From positions 1 through 8,507 of the forward strand of contig DQVU01000180.1 in NCBI GenBank assembly GCA_015661585.1: a stretch of 8,507 bases of DNA, in the 5' to 3' direction. The notes under the pieces are model-generated. The model was given only the letters and a program-made list of their open reading frames with translations. It was not told where the DNA came from and made no database searches. Every line of letters begins with the position of its first letter. Within the stretch, counting starts at the first letter, position 1. A program made the position numbers and the translations under genes. The stretch comes from Methanothermococcus okinawensis. Lineage in GTDB: Archaea > AGJL01 > Methanococci > Methanococcales > Methanococcaceae. This document shows, piece after piece, positions 1 through 4,936 of this stretch.

Positions 1-108
1 AGTGCTGAGGAGCAGAATGGAGTTGTTGAGGAGGTTAGTAAAGCTATTGATGAACTTGCCAAGATATCTGAAGAGGTTTCTGAGAATGTAAGTAAATTTA
101 AAGTATAA
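1..108 (+). CDS. Methyl-accepting chemotaxis protein, C-terminal fragment
   Basis: The window opens inside a reading frame that gives 35 residues and stops with TAA at 106-108. The peptide begins SAEEQNGVVEEVSKAIDEL and continues as a heptad-like amphipathic helix. This is the typical end of the cytoplasmic signalling coiled coil of methyl-accepting chemotaxis proteins, where the SAEEQ-x(4)-EEV pattern lies on the return helix near the adaptation sites. The receptor would pass ligand state to CheA/CheW. The sensor and membrane parts lie outside the window, so ligand and topology are unknown. The gene is convergent with the next one, only 7 nt separating the stops. A cytoplasmic receptor or another signalling coiled-coil protein is possible but less likely. 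Confidence 0.8.
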   Translation, partial: SAEEQNGVVEEVSKAIDELAKISEEVSENVSKFKV

Positions 109-115
109 TTTGTGT

Positions 116-769
116 TTATATAACCTTTCCTCTCACTTTGTTTATATCAAATTTTGCAGTCTCTGCAACTGTCATTACTGCGATTACTCCAGCCTGTACA
201 GGATCAGTCACTACTAAATCTACCACCTTAGGAACACTACCAAACATCTTTAAGGAAATGACGTAAATACCAGTTCTCTCCTTAAGTCTTTTTATAGCCT
301 CAGTTATCTTTCCACCCATAAGAGATCCTGCAAGAACTAACAGTCCTACCCTCGGAAGTTTTTCTACTGAGAGTACAGCATTGGCTATATTCTCCTCTCC
401 AACTATAGGTATAGTATCTATACTTATCCTCTCCCCCCGAATGTTGTGTCTGTCTGCTTCTATTATAGCCCCTAGGGCAACCTGGGAAACCTGGGCGCCC
501 CCTCCTATTATTATTATTCTCTTTCCAAAGATCTTTTTGAGGGTGGAATGTATCTCCACCTCTATTATTCCATCTAAACTCTTTAAGGTATTTATGAGAT
601 TGTCCTCATCTTCTATATTCTCTATCTCCATGTAGATCAATCCAGTATTATCATTCCTTATAAACTGTTGTGTATAGGTTATATTACCTCCTAACTTTGA
701 GATGGTACCTGTTACTCTATGCAAGATACCTACCTTGTTATATGCTATCAACGTTAACCCTATTTCCAT
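116..769 (-). CDS. ACT domain protein with C-terminal DUF5612 domain
   Basis: A 217-residue protein of two parts. Residues 1-75 form an ACT-type ligand-binding domain: strand GLTLIAYNK, the V13-G14 turn, a helix to GGNI (27-30), then a second strand and helix. Residues 84-217 match the archaeal domain I know as DUF5612: a hydrophobic strand ending in the glycine-rich turn G89-G90-G91-A92-Q93, then NIRGERISIDTIPIVGEE (109-126), LVLAGSLMGG, and VVTDPVQAGV near the end. The second half looks like a nucleotide- or ligand-binding Rossmann-like fold. ACT domains usually sense amino acids or other small metabolites, so a metabolite-responsive regulator or enzyme is an inference; the function is not established. 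The start at 769 has only a weak GGT upstream. It is divergent from the DUF2226 gene, sharing a 94-bp AT-rich promoter region. Confidence 0.8.
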   Translation of the reverse strand: MEIGLTLIAYNKVGILHRVTGTISKLGGNITYTQQFIRNDNTGLIYMEIENIEDEDNLINTLKSLDGIIEVEIHSTLKKIFGKRIIIIGGGAQVSQVALGAIIEADRHNIRGERISIDTIPIVGEENIANAVLSVEKLPRVGLLVLAGSLMGGKITEAIKRLKERTGIYVISLKMFGSVPKVVDLVVTDPVQAGVIAVMTVAETAKFDINKVRGKVI

Positions 770-798
770 ACTTTTACCATTTTATTTTTTAATTTTTA

Positions 799-863
799 AT
801 ATTTATTATTATAAATATAAACATAGATATGTAAAGATAAAATAATTATTAGGTGTAGATGTT
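799..863 (+). promoter_or_regulatory. AT-rich divergent promoter region and RBS for the DUF2226 operon
   Basis: The gap between the divergent DUF5612 and DUF2226 genes is almost pure A/T. The stretch ATAAATATAAAC near 811-822 is a plausible TATA element for rightward transcription. AGGTG at 851-855 lies 8 nt before the ATG at 864 and fits the methanogen anti-Shine-Dalgarno sequence. The RBS is clear; the exact TATA box cannot be chosen because several overlapping AT-rich matches exist on both strands. Confidence 0.45.
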
Positions 864-2042
864 ATGGTTGTACATGTTATAGAAGGAAACTTAATTAAAA
901 TAGTTGAAGATGAAGATGTAGATAAAATACTAAAGGAATTAAAGAACTTTACCGGCTATATTAAACTTTCGATAAAGAAAGATAGAGGTTTTGAAGAGGG
1001 ATATATATTTTTGAAGAATGGGGCTGTTATCGGTTACTACTACAACAACAACAATACAGAGGCTTTTGGAGATAGAGCCGTAGAGCACATAGAAGATATG
1101 AAGAAGGAGAAATCTCTTATAGAGGTATATGAATATACCTTAGAGAAGTTAAATACTATGATGGACGTATATAAAGAAATATTTTTAAAAGAAGTAGAAA
1201 TTCCTAAAAAAGAAGGGGAAAGTACGGAATTTGAAGAAGATCTCCATTATTACAACTTGGTTCTAAGGATACCTGAAGGTAAGCCTTTGAAGGTAAATGT
1301 AGGAAAGAATTATAAGGATTATCTGAAAGGATATACACTGGTGGAGATATTTAAAAAGGATGGAGGAGAATACAAAAAGGGATATGTGATATATAAAGAT
1401 AAAACACCTATACTGTCTGCCTATGAGAGCAACAACAAAGTTCTATTTGGTAAAGATGCATGTCTCATGATCAAAAAACTTTTAACATATCAAGATATAG
1501 TGGTAGATATCTTTGAGTACAACGAGGATAAGGTAGAAGTACTTATAGAATACTATCCACAGATGGTATTGATAGATGTTGAATCCTTGAGGGAGGATGA
1601 AAAAGTTATTCAAGATGAGATGGAAGATATAAAAGAAGGAATAAATGAAGAGATTGTTCTCAATAAGGAAGAACTTTTAAAGAAACTTAACGTTACACTA
1701 CCAGATGAGGAATCTATTGAGAATCTCATTAAAAGTACTTTTGAGCCATCCTCTGAAGAACTGGAGAGTATCAAAAAGGACTTAGAAGAAAAAATATATT
1801 CCTATTTAGAGAATCGGAGGGATATAGAAAGTTTTAATGTAGGTATGGATGTATATTACAATGGGAGATACCATTGTACCTGTAATATAAAAATAAAACC
1901 TAAGTCTATATTTAAACTTATACTCTACCGTGGAAGATTGTTTAAAAATATAGATGCAGAAAAAATTAAAAAAGATATTGAATATATAATATCCCAGTAT
2001 GTTATAGACATAAATCCAAAGGTAAATGTTGAGATAGTGTAA
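864..2042 (+). CDS. DUF2226 family protein with internally duplicated N-terminal domain
   Basis: A 392-residue soluble protein; I recognise the archaeal DUF2226 family by its opening EGNLIKIVED and FTGYIKLS. No biochemical function is known to me. The N-terminal half holds two related units: residues 29-76 (FTGYIKLS, then EEGYIFLKNGAVIGYYY, then EAFGDRAVEHI) and residues 154-203 (LKGYTLVEIF, KKGYVIYKDKTPILSAY, VLFGKDACLMI). The shared order is G-Y, K-K-D, G-Y-[IV] and F-G-x-[DA]. This resembles the beta-rich PATAN/DUF4388 type of domain found in bacterial signalling proteins, but that link is only by eye. Residues 245-315 are acidic and helical, and 325-392 form a separate alpha/beta C-terminal domain (YYNGRYHCTCNIKIKPKS). 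AGGTG 8 nt upstream supports the start. It is first in an operon with a Roadblock-like membrane protein 14 nt downstream. Confidence 0.8.
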   Translation: MVVHVIEGNLIKIVEDEDVDKILKELKNFTGYIKLSIKKDRGFEEGYIFLKNGAVIGYYYNNNNTEAFGDRAVEHIEDMKKEKSLIEVYEYTLEKLNTMMDVYKEIFLKEVEIPKKEGESTEFEEDLHYYNLVLRIPEGKPLKVNVGKNYKDYLKGYTLVEIFKKDGGEYKKGYVIYKDKTPILSAYESNNKVLFGKDACLMIKKLLTYQDIVVDIFEYNEDKVEVLIEYYPQMVLIDVESLREDEKVIQDEMEDIKEGINEEIVLNKEELLKKLNVTLPDEESIENLIKSTFEPSSEELESIKKDLEEKIYSYLENRRDIESFNVGMDVYYNGRYHCTCNIKIKPKSIFKLILYRGRLFKNIDAEKIKKDIEYIISQYVIDINPKVNVEIV

Positions 2043-2056
2043 AAACAGGTGCTATT

Positions 2057-2605
2057 ATGGATCTAATATTTTTAATATTTCTATTTCTTATATTTTTTTT
2101 GATAGGTTTAGTATTTGTAATGTTGGGATGGTATATATATATCACTGAAAAAGAAAAGGAGCGGTTGTTAGAAAAGGAGAAACTTGAAGATGAAATTGTT
2201 AACAGCCTATTGGAGTTAAAGAAATATACCACCGAAAGTATAAATATCAGCGATGAAAAGTTATCAGATAAGTTCGATCTCATAGAAGTTGCTTTGGAGA
2301 ATGACGTAAGTAGTATAACTATAACCTCTGAAGAGGGTCTTCCTATCGTATCTACAATTAGAGATCCTGAGGAGGTATCTGCAAAGTACAGTGCCCTGTT
2401 TCAACATACTCATAAGCTGTCAAAGGATAAACCTAAGAGAATGTCTATTAAATTTGAGGATTACTATATCCATATAATCCCTATCTTCAAGAACGATATT
2501 AATCTCTACGTCATAGTTAGATCTAACTTTGAGTTAGATCCTGTAAATGAGAAAAAGTTAATAAAAGATACTCTCAAAGTTTTAGAGGATTACATACCTA
2601 ATTAG
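2057..2605 (+). CDS. Membrane-anchored Roadblock/LC7-like protein
   Basis: A 182-residue protein. Residues 3-29 are one very hydrophobic helix starting DLIFLIFLFLIFFLIG, which should anchor the protein; no signal peptidase site is apparent. Residues 30-65 are a charged, probably coiled-coil linker (EKEKERLLEKEKLEDEI). From about 74 the pattern helix, strand SSITITSEEGLPIVSTI, helix, strand pair YIHIIPIF and LYVIVRS, final helix fits the Roadblock/LC7 (Longin-like) fold, which elsewhere dimerises and binds or regulates small GTPases, as MglB does. No GTPase is encoded nearby. The assignment rests on secondary-structure order and the EEGLPI strand, not on a database match. AGGTG at 2047-2051 precedes the ATG by 5 nt. 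Co-transcription with the DUF2226 gene (14-nt gap) suggests the two products act together at the cytoplasmic membrane face. A guide sRNA follows the stop directly. Confidence 0.7.
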   Translation: MDLIFLIFLFLIFFLIGLVFVMLGWYIYITEKEKERLLEKEKLEDEIVNSLLELKKYTTESINISDEKLSDKFDLIEVALENDVSSITITSEEGLPIVSTIRDPEEVSAKYSALFQHTHKLSKDKPKRMSIKFEDYYIHIIPIFKNDINLYVIVRSNFELDPVNEKKLIKDTLKVLEDYIPN

Positions 2606-2665
2606 GGCAGATGATGAAGTTGTCCCCGGCTGATAGGGGATGAGAAACTTTTAAAATCTGATGCC
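2606..2665 (+). ncRNA. C/D box 2'-O-methylation guide sRNA
   Basis: The four boxes occur in order with archaeal spacing: C box ATGATGA (2611-2617), D' box CTGA (2630-2633), C' box GGGATGA with one mismatch (2637-2643) and D box CTGA (2658-2661). GGCA (2606-2609) can pair with TGCC (2662-2665) as a short terminal stem. The C-D' guide is exactly 12 nt (AGTTGTCCCCGG); the D'-C' gap is 3 nt; the C'-D guide is 14 nt. The first guide pairs over 11 nt with the 23S rRNA peptidyl-transferase loop (E. coli 2442-2452, CCGGGGAUAAC, with a G.U pair at 2449, or G-C if the archaeal base is C). The N+5 rule then points to the G equivalent to E. coli G2446. I found no target for the second, A/U-rich guide. 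It starts immediately after the TAG of the Roadblock gene, so it is probably processed from that transcript's 3' end. Confidence 0.85.
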
Positions 2666-2669
2666 TAAT

Positions 2670-2685
2670 AAAAAAATAAAAAAAA
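2670..2685 (-). terminator. T-rich terminator of the TRAM gene
   Basis: On the minus strand the sequence just after the TRAM stop codon reads T8-A-T7. Archaeal RNA polymerase commonly terminates at such U-tracts without a hairpin. It lies between the convergent TRAM gene and the C/D sRNA. Confidence 0.6.
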
Positions 2686-2693
2686 GGATTATA

Positions 2694-2906
2694 TTATACT
2701 CTCTCCCCAAAGGCAAACCTATCCTTAACTGCAGTTATTTTAACTGTAAGTGTCTCCCCTTTGGTAGTATTTGGGACAAAGATAACAAACCCCTCTACTC
2801 TTGCTATTCCATCTCCCCCCCTTCCCATATCCTCAATTGTTACCTTATATTCCTTTCCCTCAACTACAGGAATTTTTCTGTTATTTCTCTGTCTATTAAA
2901 GGACAT
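2694..2906 (-). CDS. TRAM domain RNA-binding protein
   Basis: A single-domain protein of 70 residues from the preferred start. Almost the whole chain is a TRAM domain: VVEGKEYKVTIEDMGRGGDG, then IARVEGFVIFVPNTTKGE and LTVKITAVKDRFAFGERV. The G-R-G-G-D-G-I-A-R-V turn and the K-G-E before the last strands are hallmarks of the OB-like TRAM fold that binds RNA in TrmA/MiaB enzymes. Stand-alone TRAM proteins of methanogens have been described as cold-shock-like RNA chaperones that affect transcription termination; applying that here is by family. Two ATGs are possible. The ATG at 2906 has GGTGA 5 nt upstream, an excellent RBS, while the ATG at 2918 (74 residues) itself overlaps that RBS, so 2906 is preferred. 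The basic NRQRNNRK near the N-terminus suits RNA binding. Confidence 0.85.
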   Translation of the reverse strand: MSFNRQRNNRKIPVVEGKEYKVTIEDMGRGGDGIARVEGFVIFVPNTTKGETLTVKITAVKDRFAFGERV

Positions 2907-2911
2907 TCTAT

Positions 2912-2916
2912 TCACC
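2912..2916 (-). promoter_or_regulatory. RBS fixing the TRAM start codon
   Basis: The minus strand reads GGTGA, 5 nt before the ATG at 2906. It shares two bases with the upstream in-frame ATG (2916-2918), which makes that codon an unlikely initiator. Confidence 0.65.
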
Positions 2917-2945
2917 ATATTTCATACAATATTCAACTCCGTTCT

Positions 2946-2978
2946 CTCCTTAAGGTTTATAAGTAAGATCTTAAGGAG
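2946..2978. promoter_or_regulatory. TATA box of the TRAM gene inside a perfect 9-bp inverted repeat
   Basis: CTCCTTAAG (2946-2954) and CTTAAGGAG (2970-2978) are exact reverse complements separated by 15 nt. The spacer holds TTATAAAC (minus strand, 2955-2962), which lies about 50 nt before the TRAM start. Initiation about 25 nt downstream of it would give a leader of roughly 25 nt. A repressor or activator dimer bound to the two arms would cover or flank the TBP site. The spacer also reads TTTATAAG on the plus strand, so rightward use cannot be excluded. Confidence 0.5.
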
Positions 2979-2980
2979 TT

Positions 2981-3050
2981 CTCCCATTCCATCTGTTTTA
3001 TTAACCAGATGTCATCAGGAGCTTTCAGGGGGAACGGAACTCCCCACATT
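2981..3050. other. GC-rich structured intergenic island, possible ncRNA
   Basis: Between the TRAM and ribC genes, 3003-3048 is about 54% G+C in otherwise AT-rich DNA. It contains two potential hairpins: CATCTG/CAGATG around a 10-nt loop (2990-3011), and GGGGA/TCCCC around the 7-nt loop ACGGAAC (3029-3045). On the minus strand an outer CTCC/GGAG stem encloses the first hairpin, with TGATGA in the internal loop. In AT-rich hyperthermophile genomes such GC islands often mark structured RNAs. I could not fit it to a complete C/D or H/ACA architecture, and strand is undecided. Confidence 0.35.
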
Positions 3051-3107
3051 TAAATGAATCGTTTTAGGCTTCTAAGATGTTTTTATCAACTGTAATTTTC
3101 ATCCTAT

Positions 3108-3141
3108 AAAAACCTATCTATCGTTTAGAATTTAAAACGAT
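3108..3141 (-). terminator. Hairpin plus short U-tract after ribC
   Basis: ATCGTTT (3120-3126) and AAACGAT (3135-3141) form a perfect 7-bp inverted repeat with an 8-nt loop, overlapping the first base of the ribC stop codon. On the minus strand it is followed 7 nt later by T5 (3108-3112). The arrangement looks like a terminator or a 3'-end-stabilising hairpin for the ribB-ribC mRNA. Confidence 0.45.
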
Positions 3142-3611
3142 TATTCCCTAACAGGTCCCACATCTTCAAACCCCTGTCTCAACCCCTTACCAGCGTTTTT
3201 CTCTAAGAACTTCCTGTTGAAAAGTAGGTAATATACATTCTCGGCATGCTCTTCTGCTCTCCTCTTTGCGAGCCATTCCAACTCTCTCTCATCCTTAGCC
3301 TCATCCTCATGGACAAATACCTCTATAATATGTTTGTTAGTCATAAGTTGAGCCATCATAATCCCCTGGGAAGCCTCATGGGCACATATTTTATCCTTTT
3401 CCTCCTTTCCAGGCATCCCAAGGGCCATTACAATCTCACATTTCTCCTCCTCAATAAGTTTTTTACAGGCCACAGGTAAATCCTTTATCCCAGGTACTGT
3501 ATATCTAACTATCTTTATCTTAGGTGTCAACTCCTTAAGTTTTTTTATCGCAGCAGATGCCATATCTACCCTTGCAAAGGTAGTATCGGCAATACCCACC
3601 CTTACAGTCAT
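3141..3611 (-). CDS. ribC: Archaeal-type riboflavin synthase
   Basis: A 156-residue protein, the same length as the characterised M. jannaschii enzyme and recognisably similar throughout: GIADTTFARVDMASAAIKKL near the start, RYTVPGIKDLPVACKKL (36-52), MALGMPGKEEKDK, AHEASQGIMMAQLMTNKHII and FVHEDEAKDERELEWLAKRR, ending GKGLRQGFEDVGPVRE. Riboflavin synthase dismutates two molecules of 6,7-dimethyl-8-ribityllumazine into riboflavin and a pyrimidinedione. The archaeal enzyme is related to lumazine synthase rather than bacterial RibE and forms homopentamers. The start is supported by AGGTG (3616-3620) 4-5 nt upstream. It lies 11 nt after ribB, with its RBS between the two genes, so the pair should be co-transcribed. 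Confidence 0.97.
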   Translation of the reverse strand: MTVRVGIADTTFARVDMASAAIKKLKELTPKIKIVRYTVPGIKDLPVACKKLIEEEKCEIVMALGMPGKEEKDKICAHEASQGIMMAQLMTNKHIIEVFVHEDEAKDERELEWLAKRRAEEHAENVYYLLFNRKFLEKNAGKGLRQGFEDVGPVRE

Positions 3612-3622
3612 AATACCACCTG

Positions 3623-4300
3623 TTACCCTCTCCTCTCTAAGTAGTAGTTTATAATATCCTCCCCACTGAGAAATACCAAGTTGTGCCTCTCTGCATACCT
3701 CTTAGCCTCACTCTTATCCAGGGCGTAGCCGTCCTCCCCCATCATCTCACATATTGTGGTGATTGGCGTCATATTTGCCAACTCTGCAAGGGCGACTGTC
3801 ATCTCTGTATGACCTCTCCTATTTCTAACAAGACCTTCTGCAGCCCTTAAAAGAATAACATGTCCTGGGGATCTGAACTCTTTACCAAAGTCGTTAAACC
3901 TCCTCTCCCTACAGAGATCTGCAAGTTTTCTTATGGTAAATGCCCTATCCCTATCTGTGATACCAGTAAATGTCTTTCTATGGTTTATAGTGATGGAGAA
4001 GGAGGACTTCTCGTCGTAGGGAATATCAGAAGGGTAGAGTTCCCTCAGCAATGGGTATCTCTTTGAGGCCTCAAGGAGTACATCTACCATAAAGGGAATA
4101 CCTATGGAGTTGCAGATCTGGGGATGTACTGCAGTACATATAAGGCCCCCACCGTCTTTTCTCATAGTTTTTATATGTTCAGGTGTTATCTTTTCCGAGG
4201 CTACCACCATATCAGTTTCTCCCTCTCTATCGTCGCTGTCGTAGATAAGTACTATCTTCCCACTTCTTAAACTGTTGATAGCCTTTTTTATTAACTCCAT
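3623..4300 (-). CDS. ribB: 3,4-dihydroxy-2-butanone 4-phosphate synthase
   Basis: A 225-residue stand-alone RibB. It converts ribulose 5-phosphate to 3,4-dihydroxy-2-butanone 4-phosphate and formate, giving the four-carbon unit for lumazine. The acidic loop DSDDREGETD (21-30) carries D21, E26 and E28; RSPGHVILLRA contains H147; RRGHTEMTVAL contains H164; and E185 is in CEMMGEDG. These positions coincide with the metal-binding and catalytic residues known from the M. jannaschii enzyme, so activity is expected. TGITDRDRAFTIRKL (112-126) is the family's substrate-binding segment. The product is cytosolic, Mg2+-dependent and usually dimeric. GGTGAG 4 nt before the ATG supports the start at 4300. 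It is first in the ribB-ribC operon. Confidence 0.97.
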   Translation of the reverse strand: MELIKKAINSLRSGKIVLIYDSDDREGETDMVVASEKITPEHIKTMRKDGGGLICTAVHPQICNSIGIPFMVDVLLEASKRYPLLRELYPSDIPYDEKSSFSITINHRKTFTGITDRDRAFTIRKLADLCRERRFNDFGKEFRSPGHVILLRAAEGLVRNRRGHTEMTVALAELANMTPITTICEMMGEDGYALDKSEAKRYAERHNLVFLSGEDIINYYLERRG

Positions 4301-4344
4301 TTACTCACCAGGGTTTTTGTTATTTTTTATTATTTTTATATTTA
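4301..4344 (-). promoter_or_regulatory. Promoter and RBS of the ribB-ribC operon
   Basis: On the minus strand TAAATATAA (4336-4344) is the best TATA-like element. A start about 25 nt downstream would give a short leader containing GGTGAG (4304-4309) before the ATG at 4300. I see no FMN riboswitch-like structure; the leader is too short and AT-rich for one. Confidence 0.4.
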
Positions 4345-4567
4345 AAATAGTTGGACATAATAACATCTTAAATTTATAACAATAATTAATGATAATTAAA
4401 AATAATATATTATACTTAGTATCTACATCTATGACACTCGAGACTAAGATCTCAGCATTTTCTCTCCTTCTATTCTTTTTAGGAACTTTAATAAGTACAG
4501 TTATTTTATTGAAATTTTCGATGGTTGTTATTATAAATGTTTTGTTTGAAACTATATATTTTAGACC
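4301..4567 (-). pseudogene. Possible decayed reading frame upstream of ribB
   Basis: This minus-strand frame is open for 88 codons but has no ATG, GTG or TTG near its 5' end. Its first half looks like protein: KTFIITTIENFNKITVLIK, then VPKKNRRRENAEILVSSVID and VDTKYN, with the local AGA/AGG arginine preference. An ATG at 4578 starts MKIRV and then hits TAA; a frameshift at the GGG run (4566-4568) would join it to this frame. The last third is AT-rich and overlaps the ribB promoter, so no complete gene remains. I do not recognise the family. The 60-codon plus-strand frame over the same DNA (4389-4571) has no RBS and looks like its hydrophobic antisense shadow. Chance is a real alternative. Confidence 0.3.
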
Positions 4568-4813
4568 CTAATTTTCATCACAGATATAATTAAAAATTAT
4601 TATTATAATAATAAATTAAAAAATCTTGGAGAGATGAGAGAATAAACTGAGAAAACTTAACAGATAAATGTCTTTATATTCTGTTTCACAATTCATGTTA
4701 TCGAATGATTTAAGAGGTAAGAAAAATTAATACATACAGTTTCTTGATTATATAATTAAAAATCCAATAGTTCCTCGTTATTATATTTTATCTTTTTGAT
4801 TTTCAAAAAAAAT

Positions 4814-4842
4814 CTAACACTTAAAAAGGGTTTAGCTGTTAG
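4814..4842 (+). repeat. Near-perfect hairpin followed by T-rich sequence
   Basis: CTAACA (4814-4819) pairs with TGTTAG (4837-4842). Inside, TTAAA pairs with TTTAG (one T.G pair) around the loop AAGGG, leaving one C.C mismatch, so 11 of 12 positions pair. T4-AA-T5 follows at 4844-4854. It could be a terminator, a protein-binding dyad or part of a small RNA. Confidence 0.45.
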
Positions 4843-4853
4843 GTTTTAATTTT

Positions 4854-4871
4854 TATCGTTAATTGACGATA
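4854..4871. repeat. Palindromic 6-6-6 element
   Basis: TATCGT, spacer TAATTG, ACGATA: perfect 6-bp arms with a 6-nt spacer, the usual size of a dimeric HTH regulator site. It is about 17 nt upstream of the tandem repeats and 65 nt upstream of the DUF373 start, placing it where an archaeal activator would bind. Confidence 0.4.
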
Positions 4872-4887
4872 GACTAAAGTTATAATT

Positions 4888-4919
4888 ACTATAAATTGAG
4901 ATAACTATAAATTAAGATA
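4888..4919 (+). promoter_or_regulatory. Two tandem 16-nt repeats, each with a TATA-like box
   Basis: ACTATAAATTGAGATA (4888-4903) is followed without a gap by ACTATAAATTAAGATA (4904-4919), one mismatch in 16. Each copy holds CTATAAAT (4889-4896 and 4905-4912), a good archaeal TATA core. From the first, transcription would begin near 4917-4920 and give a leader of about 18 nt; from the second, near 4933-4936, giving an almost leaderless mRNA. Confidence 0.55.
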
Positions 4920-4936
4920 TTAAAACTGGGATATTT

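Larger units (their letters stand above)
4572..4936. other. AT-rich intergenic region upstream of the DUF373 gene
   Basis: No convincing gene. A 20-codon plus-strand frame (4668-4730, MSLYSVSQFMLSNDLRGKKN) has no RBS and is not called. The right half carries a hairpin (4814-4842), a palindrome (4854-4871) and a tandem repeat with TATA boxes (4888-4919), listed separately. The rest is low-complexity A/T such as the TTATTATTATAATAATAA run near 4598-4615. Confidence 0.6.

Noticed and set aside
3009..3028. CTGA and CTGATGA on the minus strand as a second C/D sRNA
   Set aside because: Neither a proper C box upstream nor a D box downstream at the right spacing; also no clean kink-turn because the unpaired strand opposite is too long.
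3064..3102. Short minus-strand frame MKITVDKNILEA downstream of ribC
   Set aside because: Twelve codons, no RBS at a usable distance, and located in the ribC 3' region; not supported as a gene.
4389..4571. 60-codon plus-strand hydrophobic frame
   Set aside because: No RBS, starts in an AT-rich tract, and its hydrophobic composition is what the antisense of the charged minus-strand frame would give.
4575..4581. Perfect C box GTGATGA on the minus strand
   Set aside because: No D or D' box (CTGA) within 60 nt downstream, so it is not a C/D sRNA.
4668..4730. 20-codon plus-strand frame MSLYSVSQFMLSNDLRGKKN
   Set aside because: No RBS or promoter placed for it, and length is within chance expectation.
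4301..4936. CRISPR array or transposon in the large AT-rich gap
   Set aside because: No regularly spaced repeats with spacers, no terminal inverted repeats with target duplications, and no transposase motifs.
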